DNA of 64,000 nucleotides. Origin: Flavobacteriales bacterium. Lineage in GTDB: Bacteria; Bacteroidota; Bacteroidia; Flavobacteriales; Flavobacteriaceae. The stretch lies in assembly GCA_018335925.1 (NCBI GenBank), contig JAGXRF010000112.1, positions 45,026 to 109,025 of the forward strand, given 5' to 3'. Shown here in pieces: positions 1 to 8,451 of this stretch. The first letter of the stretch is position 1. Each line of letters starts with the position of its first letter. A model generated the notes under the pieces. That model saw only the letters and a program-made list of their open reading frames with translations. It searched no databases and had not been told where the DNA came from. A program made the position numbers and the translations under genes.

Positions 1-417
1 GGCAGCATTTGGATCGAGATTGTGTCCATATTCATAGTTCCAACGATAAAAATCTAAGCCGGCCACTAGGGCAAAAATTACAACCGCTAAAAATGCTATT
101 ACAACACCTCTTTGTCTTCCCCAAAGCAACATGAGTAAGATCAAACCGGCAAATCCGTAGATAATGTAGGGTAAAATTTTAAACTCAATAAAATCCTCTG
201 TATGTAAGGTTTTCATCCCGATATAGTGATTGAGTCCGTTGATGATTTCTACATCTCCACCAATCTTATCGGCATAAAGTAACAGCTCCAACCCTTCGGG
301 GTATTGTGGAGCATCGAGTTCTATTTTCCACATCGGGAATTGTAAAGACCCAATGAACAATCCGGCTACAATCAAGAGGATAACCTTTGAGAGTAACGAT
401 ATCTTATTTGATTTCAT
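1..417 (-). CDS. nos-cluster integral membrane protein (3' end outside window)
   Basis: The window holds the first 139 codons, starting at ATG 417; the stop lies beyond position 1. Hydrophobic segments lie at about residues 8-24, 81-98 and 104-120, with a roughly 55-residue extracytoplasmic stretch after the first. No catalytic motif is visible. It is downstream of nosZ on the same strand, where clade II nos clusters usually carry a membrane protein gene (sometimes called nosB) before nosL, nosD, nosF and nosY. A role in N2O reductase maturation or electron delivery is inferred from position alone. I do not recognise the family well enough to assign a symbol. Confidence 0.7.
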   Translation of the reverse strand, partial: MKSNKISLLSKVILLIVAGLFIGSLQFPMWKIELDAPQYPEGLELLLYADKIGGDVEIINGLNHYIGMKTLHTEDFIEFKILPYIIYGFAGLILLMLLWGRQRGVVIAFLAVVIFALVAGLDFYRWNYEYGHNLDPNAA

Positions 418-489
418 TCTTGATGTTTTTTAAGTTGTATCTGAAAGACACAACATACTCTTTATGACAGAGAAAAATAATATTAAAAA

Positions 490-555
490 GGATGCCTGAA
501 ATAGATATTGAACAGGCAATGACTCAAAATGTAAAAGAATTCCAGACATCCTTTA
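490..555 (-). other. Imperfect inverted repeat between nosZ and the next nos gene
   Basis: AAAGGATGCCTGAA near 488-501 faces TTCCAGACATCCTTT at 540-554, giving a stem of about 14 pairs with a mismatch and a bulge around a loop of nearly 40 nt. It starts just after the nosZ stop. It could be a processing stem or weak attenuator lowering expression of the downstream nos genes. No clean T-run follows, so I do not call it a terminator. Confidence 0.35.
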
Positions 556-567
556 TGAAAACATTAC

Positions 568-2547
568 TTATTTTGCCGATGGCAAATTGGTTCCTAAACT
601 ATAGTGTAATGGAACGTTAGATCCTTTAGATGATACCCTGATATACCCTTGCATTTCCTGGTGCAAAGCACTACAAAAGTCGGTACAATAGAATGGGAAA
701 ATACCCACTCGGTCAGGAACCCATTTCAAGGTGGTTGTTTCACCCGGCATAATTAAAAGCTCTCCGTTGTTTGCACCTTTTACAGCAAATCCGTGAGGGA
801 CATCCCAATCTTGTTCCAGATTAGTGACATGGAAATAGACTTCATCACCCAAGAATACCCCTTCAATATTATCAGGATTCAAATTAGAGCGAATAGCAGT
901 CATATAGACATGTACTTTATTTCCATCTCTGACAACTTTTGCTTCATTAGGACCTTTGGCCACATAAGGATGCTTGTTTTCATTGATATTGTAAATTTTC
1001 AACTGCCCATTATTTCTAATCAAATCAGCTGGAGCAGCCTGTGCATAGTGAGGTTCACCGATAGTTGGGAAGTCTAAAATAAGTTGCATTTTATCACCAC
1101 TGATATCATAAATCTGAGCACTCTGACATAATTCCGGACCGGTTGGCAAATATCTGTCTTTGGTAATTTTATTATACGCAACCAAATATTTCCCAAATGG
1201 CTTTTTGGTGTTACCTCCCGGAATGCACAAGTGACCCACAGAGTAATATGTGGGTACTCTATCCACTACCTGAAGCGTTTCAATGTTCCATTTTACTACT
1301 TCTGATGAAACGAAGAAGGTAGTATATCCAAATCCTTTTCCATCAAACTCTGTATGAAGAGGCCCTAAACCTGGTTTTTGAACTTCACCATGAAGAGCGG
1401 CTTCATATTTTACAACGGGTAATCCACTGTAATCCCCTTCATAATTTTTTTCCTTAATTGCTTTTTGAAGTTTATCAAAACTAAACACAGGAATCAAAGC
1501 GGCTAATTTTCCTGAACCTACAATATATTCTCCGGTAGGATCCACGTCACAACCATGGGGTGATTTTGGACAAGGAATCATGTAACAAATATCATCAAAT
1601 TCAGAAGCATCTAAAACCAATACTTCTTCTTTAATAACCGAAGATGAGGTATGGGTATGTTCGTCCCACACATTATGAGCATATCGCACTTTTTGTTTTT
1701 TTGCTTTACCGGCTTTCACATACTCTTCTGCTTTTTTCCAGTTCACTGCCATAATAAAGTCTTTATCTTTCTGAGATGCATTTACTTCTAACAGCGTATT
1801 GGCTTGTTCGGTATTATAACAAGAAAAGAAGAACCAACCATGAGACTTACCTTTTCCAGCACGAGCCAAATCGAAATTTATTCCTGGGGTTTTAATTTGA
1901 AAAGCGATGTCCATGCCTCCGGATTCTTTATCAACACTAATGAAACTAATGTGTCCTTTGAAGTTTTCTTTGTAGGTGCTAATAGGCACATCTCCATCTT
2001 TGTAATCAGCAGGAACACTAAAACGAGTACCCGCAACTATATATTCGGTATTCTCAGTTGCAAAAGGCGAAGAATGGTTACCAGCACTGTTTGGAATTTC
2101 AATGATTTCAGCAGTTCTAAACGTTTTTAGGTCTATTCTTGCTACTCGTGGTGTATTGTTAGCGTTTCCAAACATCCAGCGACCATCCACTTCACCATTG
2201 GTTTGAGATGACTCAACGTGATGTAAGTCATCCCAGGGCACAAAACCATGAGACGTATTTAACATAGGTTTGGTTTCTTCACTATATCCCCATCCTTTTT
2301 CAGGGTCAACAGAAAAAACAGGTATTACGCGAAATAATCTTCCGCTGGGCAGACCGTAAACACTTAATTGTCCGCTAAAACCCCCAGAAACAAAATTGTA
2401 AAATTCATCATACTGTCCTGGTGGAACATAGGCTTTTTGAGCAGCATCACCACTTACAGCATCTGTAGTGTTTTTAGGTTTACAAGAACCTAAAACCAAA
2501 ACAGAGGCAACCAGTAACGTGCTTAGGGTTAAAAAATTGGTTTTCAT
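568..2547 (-). CDS. nosZ: Sec-type (clade II) nitrous-oxide reductase, lipoprotein
   Basis: Reduces N2O to N2 in the periplasm, taking electrons from c-type cytochrome. The 659-residue product starts with a Sec lipoprotein signal whose lipobox ends LGSC. There is no twin-arginine motif, which marks the clade II type. The beta-propeller region contains the LHHVESS segment and other conserved histidines expected to bind CuZ. The C-terminal cupredoxin domain has the CuA ligands H585 (DVPHGF), C621, C625, H629 and M632 (CTDFCSALHQEM). It lies 35 bp after a cytochrome c gene and is probably cotranscribed with it. The copper receptor operon just beyond that gene fits its copper demand. No key residue appears to be missing. 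Confidence 0.97.
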   Translation of the reverse strand: MKTNFLTLSTLLVASVLVLGSCKPKNTTDAVSGDAAQKAYVPPGQYDEFYNFVSGGFSGQLSVYGLPSGRLFRVIPVFSVDPEKGWGYSEETKPMLNTSHGFVPWDDLHHVESSQTNGEVDGRWMFGNANNTPRVARIDLKTFRTAEIIEIPNSAGNHSSPFATENTEYIVAGTRFSVPADYKDGDVPISTYKENFKGHISFISVDKESGGMDIAFQIKTPGINFDLARAGKGKSHGWFFFSCYNTEQANTLLEVNASQKDKDFIMAVNWKKAEEYVKAGKAKKQKVRYAHNVWDEHTHTSSSVIKEEVLVLDASEFDDICYMIPCPKSPHGCDVDPTGEYIVGSGKLAALIPVFSFDKLQKAIKEKNYEGDYSGLPVVKYEAALHGEVQKPGLGPLHTEFDGKGFGYTTFFVSSEVVKWNIETLQVVDRVPTYYSVGHLCIPGGNTKKPFGKYLVAYNKITKDRYLPTGPELCQSAQIYDISGDKMQLILDFPTIGEPHYAQAAPADLIRNNGQLKIYNINENKHPYVAKGPNEAKVVRDGNKVHVYMTAIRSNLNPDNIEGVFLGDEVYFHVTNLEQDWDVPHGFAVKGANNGELLIMPGETTTLKWVPDRVGIFPFYCTDFCSALHQEMQGYIRVSSKGSNVPLHYSLGTNLPSAK

Positions 2548-2582
2548 ATACTCTCGAATTGATTAATAAATAAGTTACATTT

Positions 2583-3053
2583 TTACTTTACGCCATCGTT
2601 CTTTCTCATGTATTCCAGAATTTCACGGGCTTCCTGATCGCCAATAGATTGATTGGGCATTCTCACCAAACACAATTCTAATTGAGCCTGAAGTTCAGGG
2701 TCTTTGTCAATCATTGGGTCAGGATTGGTTACAAAATTCATCAGCCACTCAGGTGTTCTTCTAAGGGTAACACCTTTCCAACCCGGTCCAACCAAACGTT
2801 CCTCTGTCAATTTATGACAGGATAAGCACTTTACCCCAGATACTTTTTCTCCGGCATTTGCCAAAGCATGATCAAGGTTAGGTGAAAGGTCAATTTTATC
2901 AAATTTCCCCTCTCCCCGATTCGGATCATAAGATGATGGATCACTGGCTGAAGTTTCTCCGGCAGCTGGCTTAGAAAAGTCATCTCCCTTTTTGTCTTTT
3001 CCGCAAGAAGCGAACAAAACAAAACTCAGTAGGATTAAAATTAATTTGTTCAT
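2583..3053 (-). CDS. Monohaem c-type cytochrome lipoprotein upstream of nosZ
   Basis: 156 residues. A lipoprotein signal ends at FASC (C17), followed by a charged linker, then one haem site C76-x-x-C79-H80 (VKCLSCHKL). MIDK and RMPNQS near the C-terminus offer methionine sixth ligands. It is the first gene of the nosZ transcription unit. The likely role is electron donor to NosZ at the periplasmic face of the inner membrane; this is inferred from adjacency. An FNR-like promoter precedes it. Confidence 0.9.
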   Translation of the reverse strand: MNKLILILLSFVLFASCGKDKKGDDFSKPAAGETSASDPSSYDPNRGEGKFDKIDLSPNLDHALANAGEKVSGVKCLSCHKLTEERLVGPGWKGVTLRRTPEWLMNFVTNPDPMIDKDPELQAQLELCLVRMPNQSIGDQEAREILEYMRKNDGVK

Positions 3054-3079
3054 AATAATTAAGGTTTTAATTTATGTTA

Positions 3080-3123
3080 CAAAGGTCAGATAGAACCACC
3101 GCTTCATTTTATGACCCTAATCA
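3080..3123 (-). promoter_or_regulatory. FNR-like operator and -7 box for cytochrome c-nosZ
   Basis: The dyad TGATTAGGGTCA (minus strand, 3123-3112) is centred 30.5 bp before a -7-like box GACCTTTG (3087-3080), one mismatch from TAnnTTTG. The start codon is 27 nt further on. The geometry matches five other promoters in the window. Confidence 0.65.
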
Positions 3124-3194
3124 TAACAAAACTGTTTTTTTGGAGATTCTTTAAGAAGTAATGTCCATTTGTCCTCTAAAAATGAGGTTGATTA

Positions 3195-3238
3195 TGATTT
3201 AAGTCATACTTACTGAGAATATGGCTGCTTTATCTTTG
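3195..3238 (+). promoter_or_regulatory. FNR-like operator and -7 box for the copper-uptake operon
   Basis: The dyad TGATTTAAGTCA (3195-3206) is centred 30.5 bp before a perfect Bacteroidota -7 box TATCTTTG (3231-3238). ATG 3256 follows 18 nt later. This mirrors the divergent nosZ promoter in the same intergenic region. Confidence 0.7.
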
Positions 3239-3255
3239 TACCAAAATCTAAATCA

Positions 3256-3620
3256 ATGTATAAGTGTTTCGTTTATAGTATGGTTCTTTTGCTCTTCAGC
3301 AAGCCACTGCTCCCATTAGCGGAATACTATGGAACTATGATTATATCGTAAAAGAATTGTGCCAGGAGAAAGAGAAAGACACTTCTGACTGCAAAGGAAG
3401 TTGTTATTTGAAAAATCTGCTGGCCTCAGCATCAGAACAACAACTGCCCTTAACCGAATCGAAGATTACAGTTTTTAATGAAATATTATTTTGTGAATTA
3501 CTGCCAAGTTTTCAATTTCAAATACATGAAATTGAATTAAACGCATTAGAAGATACCTACTCCAGTCTATACTTTCTATGGAATAGCACCTCCGTATTCC
3601 ATCCTCCCATTATTGCTTAA
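3256..3620 (+). pseudogene. Small Cys-containing membrane protein gene, frameshifted
   Basis: The ATG at 3256 opens a hydrophobic N-terminus (MVLLLFSKPLLPLAEYY) that runs into a stop at 3349. The remainder continues in another frame from about 3330 (WNYDYIVKELCQEKEK, then SDCKGSCYLKNLL) to the stop at 3620. From memory, small flavobacterial proteins have the hydrophobic start joined directly to an NYDYI-ELC segment and a C-x3-C-Y/H-L motif. A single missing base near 3330 would explain the break. In-frame the downstream piece has no ATG, only a TTG at 3357, and would lose its membrane segment. It heads a copper-uptake operon, so metal binding is plausible but unproven. Confidence 0.7.
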
Positions 3621-3665
3621 TCAGGCATTTTAATTCGACTCATTGCAATTACTGAAAAACTCAGA

Positions 3666-3684
3666 CCGGGATTCTATTGCCCGG
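3666..3684 (+). other. GC-rich hairpin before the Met/His lipoprotein gene
   Basis: CCGGG (3666-3670) pairs with CCCGG (3680-3684) around a 9-nt loop, followed by ATTTAAAAAA. It sits between the frameshifted gene and the lipoprotein gene. A partial internal terminator or processing site is possible. Confidence 0.35.
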
Positions 3685-3756
3685 ATTTAAAAAAACAAAA
3701 TCAAGCTTTTGGTCAAATGTGCTAGAAGTAAAAAATAATATCATAAAAGAAACATC

Positions 3757-4602
3757 ATGAAAAATAGTATCAAATTAATCGTTTTATTACTGATTTCTAT
3801 CGGAACTACATCATGCTCCAATGACTCAGAAAACACCCTCGTTAATGAATTAGGGAACCTGAAAAAAATTCAGGAATTTACCAATGCCACCCATTCCGTT
3901 GAACTTTATGGCACGAAAACAACCTTGATTCAAGGACATAATGAGGTGTTTCTGAGAATTAAAGATCTGACCACTCAACAATATATTCAAAATGCAAATA
4001 TGAGCTGGTTACCTCTCATGCATATGACCATGCACACCCATAGCTGTCCTTACAGCCCCATCACCAAAGTCGCAAATAAGCAAACCCTATATAAAGGAGA
4101 TATCGTCTTTCAAATGGCTCAAAATGAAACAGAGTACTGGGATTTAAAAATTGATTATCAAATCAATGGTGAAGAGTACAGTATGACACAAGTGATTGAT
4201 GTTCCAGCATCCCCTAAAAGAAATGTTACTTCCTTCATGGGAACTGATAATAAACGATATATCATAGCACTTTTAGAACCAACCCATCCAAGAGTTGCTT
4301 TAAATGATATGATTGTTGGAGTATATAAAATGGAAAACATGATGTCTTTTCCTGTGCAAGATGGCTATACCGTTAAAATTGATCCACGCATGCCCGGAAT
4401 GGGAAATCATGGGTCTCCCAATAATGTTCATTTATCTCAATCTCAGACAGGTGATCTTTACAAGGGTAAACTATCATTAACGATGACCGGATATTGGAAA
4501 ATCAATTTACAATTGGCTAATGCATCTGGAGATATTCTTAAAGGAGAAGAAGTTACAGAAGAAAATGAAGCCAGCAGTATCTTCTTTGAAATAGAATTCT
4601 AA
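3757..4602 (+). CDS. Met/His-rich lipoprotein, probable copper-binding protein
   Basis: 281 residues. A lipoprotein signal ends at TTSC (C20). Two beta-rich halves, resembling FixH/YtkA-type folds, each carry a soft-metal patch. The first, at residues 82-97, has M82, M88, H89, M90, M92, H93, H95 and C97. The second, at about 212-225, has M212, M215, H218 and H225. It is encoded 46 bp before an OprC/NosA-type TonB receptor. I infer a periplasmic copper carrier receiving metal from the receptor, perhaps for NosZ. There is no direct family assignment, and FixH-like similarity is by eye only. Confidence 0.75.
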   Translation: MKNSIKLIVLLLISIGTTSCSNDSENTLVNELGNLKKIQEFTNATHSVELYGTKTTLIQGHNEVFLRIKDLTTQQYIQNANMSWLPLMHMTMHTHSCPYSPITKVANKQTLYKGDIVFQMAQNETEYWDLKIDYQINGEEYSMTQVIDVPASPKRNVTSFMGTDNKRYIIALLEPTHPRVALNDMIVGVYKMENMMSFPVQDGYTVKIDPRMPGMGNHGSPNNVHLSQSQTGDLYKGKLSLTMTGYWKINLQLANASGDILKGEEVTEENEASSIFFEIEF

Positions 4603-4648
4603 GTCAAAAACGGGTCGGAAAAGTTTTCCAACCCACAATTTTAATATC

Positions 4649-6649
4649 ATGAAAAAGTATATTCTTCTCACATTTTTCTTGGGGGGATTTGGATGGCTAT
4701 GGGCACAAGAAAAGGATAACGACAGCATTTTGCCGGTACGATTAAACGAAATTGTAGTTATCGGCAGGGGCAATCAGCTCCATGAAAAACTGGATAAACC
4801 CTTGGCAACTTTAGATGAGTATTTACAAAGGTCCGGAACCGTTGATCTCATTAAACGAGGTAGTTATGCCTGGGAACCCCTGATTAATAGCATGTCCACC
4901 GAACGCACTGTGATCAGTATTGATGGCATGCGAATTTTTGGTGCATGTACCGATAAAATGGACCCGGTTACCTCGTATGTTGAAATTTCTAATCTTTCAG
5001 AAGCTCAAATTCAATCTGGACAACAAGGAAGTTGTCATGGTCCTACCTTAGGTGGTGCTATTGATTTGAAAAGACACTCCGGTGAAAAAGCTTCAATGGG
5101 TTTTTCTGGTGGGATACTCACTGGCTATGAATCCAATGCCAAACAACGAATTTTAGGAGGAAGTGTAAAATATCGAGATAGCAGTTTTTATGTTTTATCC
5201 AATATCACTTATCGAAAAGCAGAGAACTACCAAGCAGGTGGTCAACGTGAAATAAAATATTCTCAGTTTGAAAAAATCAATAGCTCTATTACCGTAGGAT
5301 ATGAATTTCTACAAAACCAGCTTTTAGAAGCTTCCTTTATTTTCGATGAAGCACAAGATGTGGGATATCCTGCCTTACCCATGGATGTTTCGCTGGCCAA
5401 AGCATGGATTGGTTCGGTCAAATATGCTTGGGCTCCAAAAAAGCATTGGGTAAAGCATTGGGAAACCAAGTTATATGCCAACAGTATTACCCATTTTATG
5501 GACGATTCTAAACGGCCGGATGTACCCATTCGAATGGATATGCCCGGATGGAGTGATACCTATGGTTATTATTCAAAAATCAGAGGCAATAAAGATGCCC
5601 ATGCCTGGACAGTTAATTTTAACGGATTTTACAATCGCTCTTTGGCAGAAATGACCATGTTTTCAAACAACCCAAACGAACCTGATATGTTTATGTACAC
5701 TTGGCCTGATATCAGAACCCTTTATAATGGCGTGTTTGTTGAAGATGTGATTACCTTAAACTGCCATCAAACCCTGCATTGGAATCTGGGCATGGGAGTA
5801 CATCAAAACAGGGTAAACAATGATTTTGGTTTGGCAAGTTTACAGATATTTTACCCGGATATGCCATCAGTCAATACGCGATTTTTAAAAAGTGTGGGGA
5901 CTCAATTTAACCATCATTGGAATGATTTTAAATTGTTGTTGGGGGCAGGTTATGGCGAACGAGCCCCGTCGGTTTCCGAAGGGTATGCTTTCTATATTTT
6001 CAATAGTTACGATTTGTTTGATTATATCGGTAATCCAAATCTAAAAAATGAAAAATCGTTGGAAACTTCTGTTGGGTTAGAATACCAAAAATCTTCACTG
6101 AAAATGCAATTCAAATCTTCTTATTTCCGCCTATTGGATTATATCATTGGTATTCCCCAAAACGAATGGCTACCCATGACCATTGGAGCTCAAGGCATCA
6201 AACAATATCAACAATTGAGTTATGCCAATTTATGGCACAATCAATTCTCCTGGGAATTTAAAGTGCTACCCAATTTACGCTGGAACGGCCAGCTGGTGTA
6301 CAGCTTAGGCACCGATTCAGAAAACAGAAATTTGCCATTTCTGAGTCCGTTGCAATACCGTAATGAATTGCAATTCAAAAAGGATGACTGGGTGGCTACT
6401 GCTTCTGTTTTAGGAAATGCAACCCAAACACAATACAGTCCGTTTTATGGAGAAAACAGAACTCCTGCCTATGCTATTGTAAACCTGTCAGCCGGATACC
6501 AACTTCGATGGGAAAAGCAAAAATTACAGATTCAAACCGGTGTAGAAAATGTATTGGATACTTTTTATGCCACTTTTGCCGACTGGAATAATATTCCTAG
6601 AATGGGACGAAATATATTTATCAACCTAAATTTTTCCTTTGGAGAATAA
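4649..6649 (+). CDS. nosA: TonB-dependent outer-membrane copper receptor (OprC/NosA-like)
   Basis: 666 residues with a Sec signal ending LWAQ, a plug domain, then a 22-strand-type barrel ending in the aromatic NFSFGE. The plug holds GMRIFGACTDKMDPVTSYVE, which I recognise as the hallmark of the OprC/NosA copper receptors. Methionine-rich extracellular stretches (about residues 288-300 and 340-352) would suit copper. In Pseudomonas stutzeri, NosA is needed to supply copper to N2O reductase. Here the gene is divergent from nosZ and shares its FNR-like promoter design, which supports the same role. The substrate remains an inference. Confidence 0.88.
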   Translation: MKKYILLTFFLGGFGWLWAQEKDNDSILPVRLNEIVVIGRGNQLHEKLDKPLATLDEYLQRSGTVDLIKRGSYAWEPLINSMSTERTVISIDGMRIFGACTDKMDPVTSYVEISNLSEAQIQSGQQGSCHGPTLGGAIDLKRHSGEKASMGFSGGILTGYESNAKQRILGGSVKYRDSSFYVLSNITYRKAENYQAGGQREIKYSQFEKINSSITVGYEFLQNQLLEASFIFDEAQDVGYPALPMDVSLAKAWIGSVKYAWAPKKHWVKHWETKLYANSITHFMDDSKRPDVPIRMDMPGWSDTYGYYSKIRGNKDAHAWTVNFNGFYNRSLAEMTMFSNNPNEPDMFMYTWPDIRTLYNGVFVEDVITLNCHQTLHWNLGMGVHQNRVNNDFGLASLQIFYPDMPSVNTRFLKSVGTQFNHHWNDFKLLLGAGYGERAPSVSEGYAFYIFNSYDLFDYIGNPNLKNEKSLETSVGLEYQKSSLKMQFKSSYFRLLDYIIGIPQNEWLPMTIGAQGIKQYQQLSYANLWHNQFSWEFKVLPNLRWNGQLVYSLGTDSENRNLPFLSPLQYRNELQFKKDDWVATASVLGNATQTQYSPFYGENRTPAYAIVNLSAGYQLRWEKQKLQIQTGVENVLDTFYATFADWNNIPRMGRNIFINLNFSFGE

Positions 6650-6666
6650 TATCAAATTAAAATATC

Positions 6667-7110
6667 ATGCAAAAAATAATGACCTCTTTTGTATTTATGT
6701 TAGTACTATTACTTTCGGTAAACTGTACAAAAAAACAGGAAGTACTGGCTCAAACCGATGAAACGATAACTTTTGACATGGAACCCCTTGAATTAAATAT
6801 GGGTCAAAAATGGGTTGTCACATTTGAAATGAAACCTTATTTACTGGAATCAGAATCATTAGTTGATGAGTTTATCATCAATCAATCTACCGATTACAAA
6901 GAATTGGTTAGTCAACTCCGGGAGAGAAAATCTGATTTGGTATCCAACTGCAATATGCAATGTCGTGGTCATGATGAATTACACAAATGGCTTGTACCGT
7001 ATATTTATTTAATGGAAGAATTGGCCGATTCAGAAGATCCGAAAAAATCAAAACAAATTGTTTCGGAATTAAAACGAGCGTTTGAAATCTATCATCTACA
7101 CTTTCAGTAA
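6667..7110 (+). CDS. Small lipoprotein with C-x3-C and two His, copper operon
   Basis: 147 residues. A lipoprotein signal ends at SVNC (C20). The rest is mostly helical and polar. The segment C95-N-M-Q-C99-R-G-H102 and H106 gives two cysteines, a methionine and two histidines close together, a possible metal site (not a CxxCH haem site). It is the last gene of the copper operon, 17 bp after the TonB receptor, and ends tail-to-tail with norB. I do not recognise the family. A periplasmic metallochaperone or redox-sensing partner of the receptor is a guess from context. Confidence 0.7.
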   Translation: MQKIMTSFVFMLVLLLSVNCTKKQEVLAQTDETITFDMEPLELNMGQKWVVTFEMKPYLLESESLVDEFIINQSTDYKELVSQLRERKSDLVSNCNMQCRGHDELHKWLVPYIYLMEELADSEDPKKSKQIVSELKRAFEIYHLHFQ

Positions 7111-7148
7111 TATCAAAATTCACCTTTGGCGTTCAACCTTAAATTTTC

Positions 7149-8447
7149 CTATTTACGAAAAGATTTAAATAGAAGATAACCCAAAAGCAGAGCCATGGTG
7201 ATAAACAAAACAGTACCCGAAGCAATAAATCCATAAATATAGGGTTGAAGCGAATCTTGAAGCTTAGAAAAAGTAAGCTCAGAGGGGGTGATTTGCCATT
7301 TCCCTTTTATAATTCCCATGGTTATTAGAAAACTCAACATGAGTAACAGTGAAGCTTGAACACCCCAAAATAGGGTATTTAGTATTTGACTTGAGAGCTT
7401 TGACATTTTGGGGACTATTAAATAAAATGCTCCCGCCAGAATAATCATGGAATTGATTCCAATCGTTGTCCCCATGGCATGTGCTACCGTAATATGCGTG
7501 CCATGGGTAAATAGATTGATAATAGGAATCGACATCAAAAGAGCTAAAAACAAGTTTAGCATAACCCAATAATCAGCAGCCATTAAAAACCGATACGGAA
7601 ACAGAGCATAAAATGTTTTTTGCTCTTTAAGTTGTCTTTTAAAAAGATAGAAAATCCGAATTAAAATGATCCATTCAGACATACTGACTACATAGGAAAT
7701 ATGATGAATAGATCGATCTGTGGGCACCAGATATATGTGATGACCCCAATTAAACATTAAGTTAAACAAGCCCAAAAAGAATAAAGCAAATACGATAGGT
7801 TTTCGGGCAAACGCATCGTCTCCGCTGATCTTAACCATCAAATACATGGCAACTCCATAGATAATTTGATTTACAGCACCAACTATCGAACCATTCACTT
7901 TCCATTGAATGGTTATATCTGTTACTAAGTCTTGTTGAAAAAATGGAAACAACCACAGGTAATTTTCTAAAAAAACAAAAAGGAAAAATACCAAACCACT
8001 CAGCCACATCCAATAATAAACCGGCCAGGATTTTACAGGAGTAAGATTTCGAATGTAAATCCAAAGTAACAACACATAAGATAAAATAATCGGAATAGAC
8101 CAAATTGGTGGAAATTCCCAATATTCTCTACCCCCAAAATTCCCTGAAAAATAGCTGATAAAAACTCCGGTTAAGGCGATAATCCATAAAAACAAATGCA
8201 CTTTTAACCATGAAAGATGTTGTTTCAAAAGGTGTTCACGGTAAAGTCCCCAAAGCATCAAAGCCAATCCGCTGATGATAATACCAAAATACACACTACT
8301 AACATGCAGTGGCCGTAATACGGAAAAAGGGAGAATCCCTGAAGCGGCTTCTTTCATCCGATAAGATTCTGAAGCCAAATGCCCCCAGAGAAGTCCCATT
8401 AACAATAAAAACAATGCTATTCGCAATAACCAATATATTGATTTCAT
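7149..8447 (-). CDS. norB: NorB-like haem-copper subunit with altered metal ligands
   Basis: 432 residues, about twelve membrane helices, collinear with the large subunit of cytochrome c nitric oxide reductase. Compared from memory with Pseudomonas aeruginosa NorB, H48 (haem b), H236 and H237 (FeB), E258 and H323 (haem b3) are kept. The third FeB ligand H207 is N185, the glutamates E211 and E215 are V189 and N193, and the second haem b ligand H349 is M325 (VAHAMGTTIG). It follows norC by 4 bp. NO reduction is likely from norC and the NsrR-like regulator, but the altered centre makes this a non-canonical member or a different activity. Confidence 0.82.
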   Translation of the reverse strand: MKSIYWLLRIALFLLLMGLLWGHLASESYRMKEAASGILPFSVLRPLHVSSVYFGIIISGLALMLWGLYREHLLKQHLSWLKVHLFLWIIALTGVFISYFSGNFGGREYWEFPPIWSIPIILSYVLLLWIYIRNLTPVKSWPVYYWMWLSGLVFFLFVFLENYLWLFPFFQQDLVTDITIQWKVNGSIVGAVNQIIYGVAMYLMVKISGDDAFARKPIVFALFFLGLFNLMFNWGHHIYLVPTDRSIHHISYVVSMSEWIILIRIFYLFKRQLKEQKTFYALFPYRFLMAADYWVMLNLFLALLMSIPIINLFTHGTHITVAHAMGTTIGINSMIILAGAFYLIVPKMSKLSSQILNTLFWGVQASLLLMLSFLITMGIIKGKWQITPSELTFSKLQDSLQPYIYGFIASGTVLFITMALLLGYLLFKSFRK

Positions 8448-8451
8448 GAAT

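Noticed and set aside
793..1077. Open frame on the plus strand inside nosZ
   Set aside because: It is antisense to the strongly supported nosZ and has no family features.
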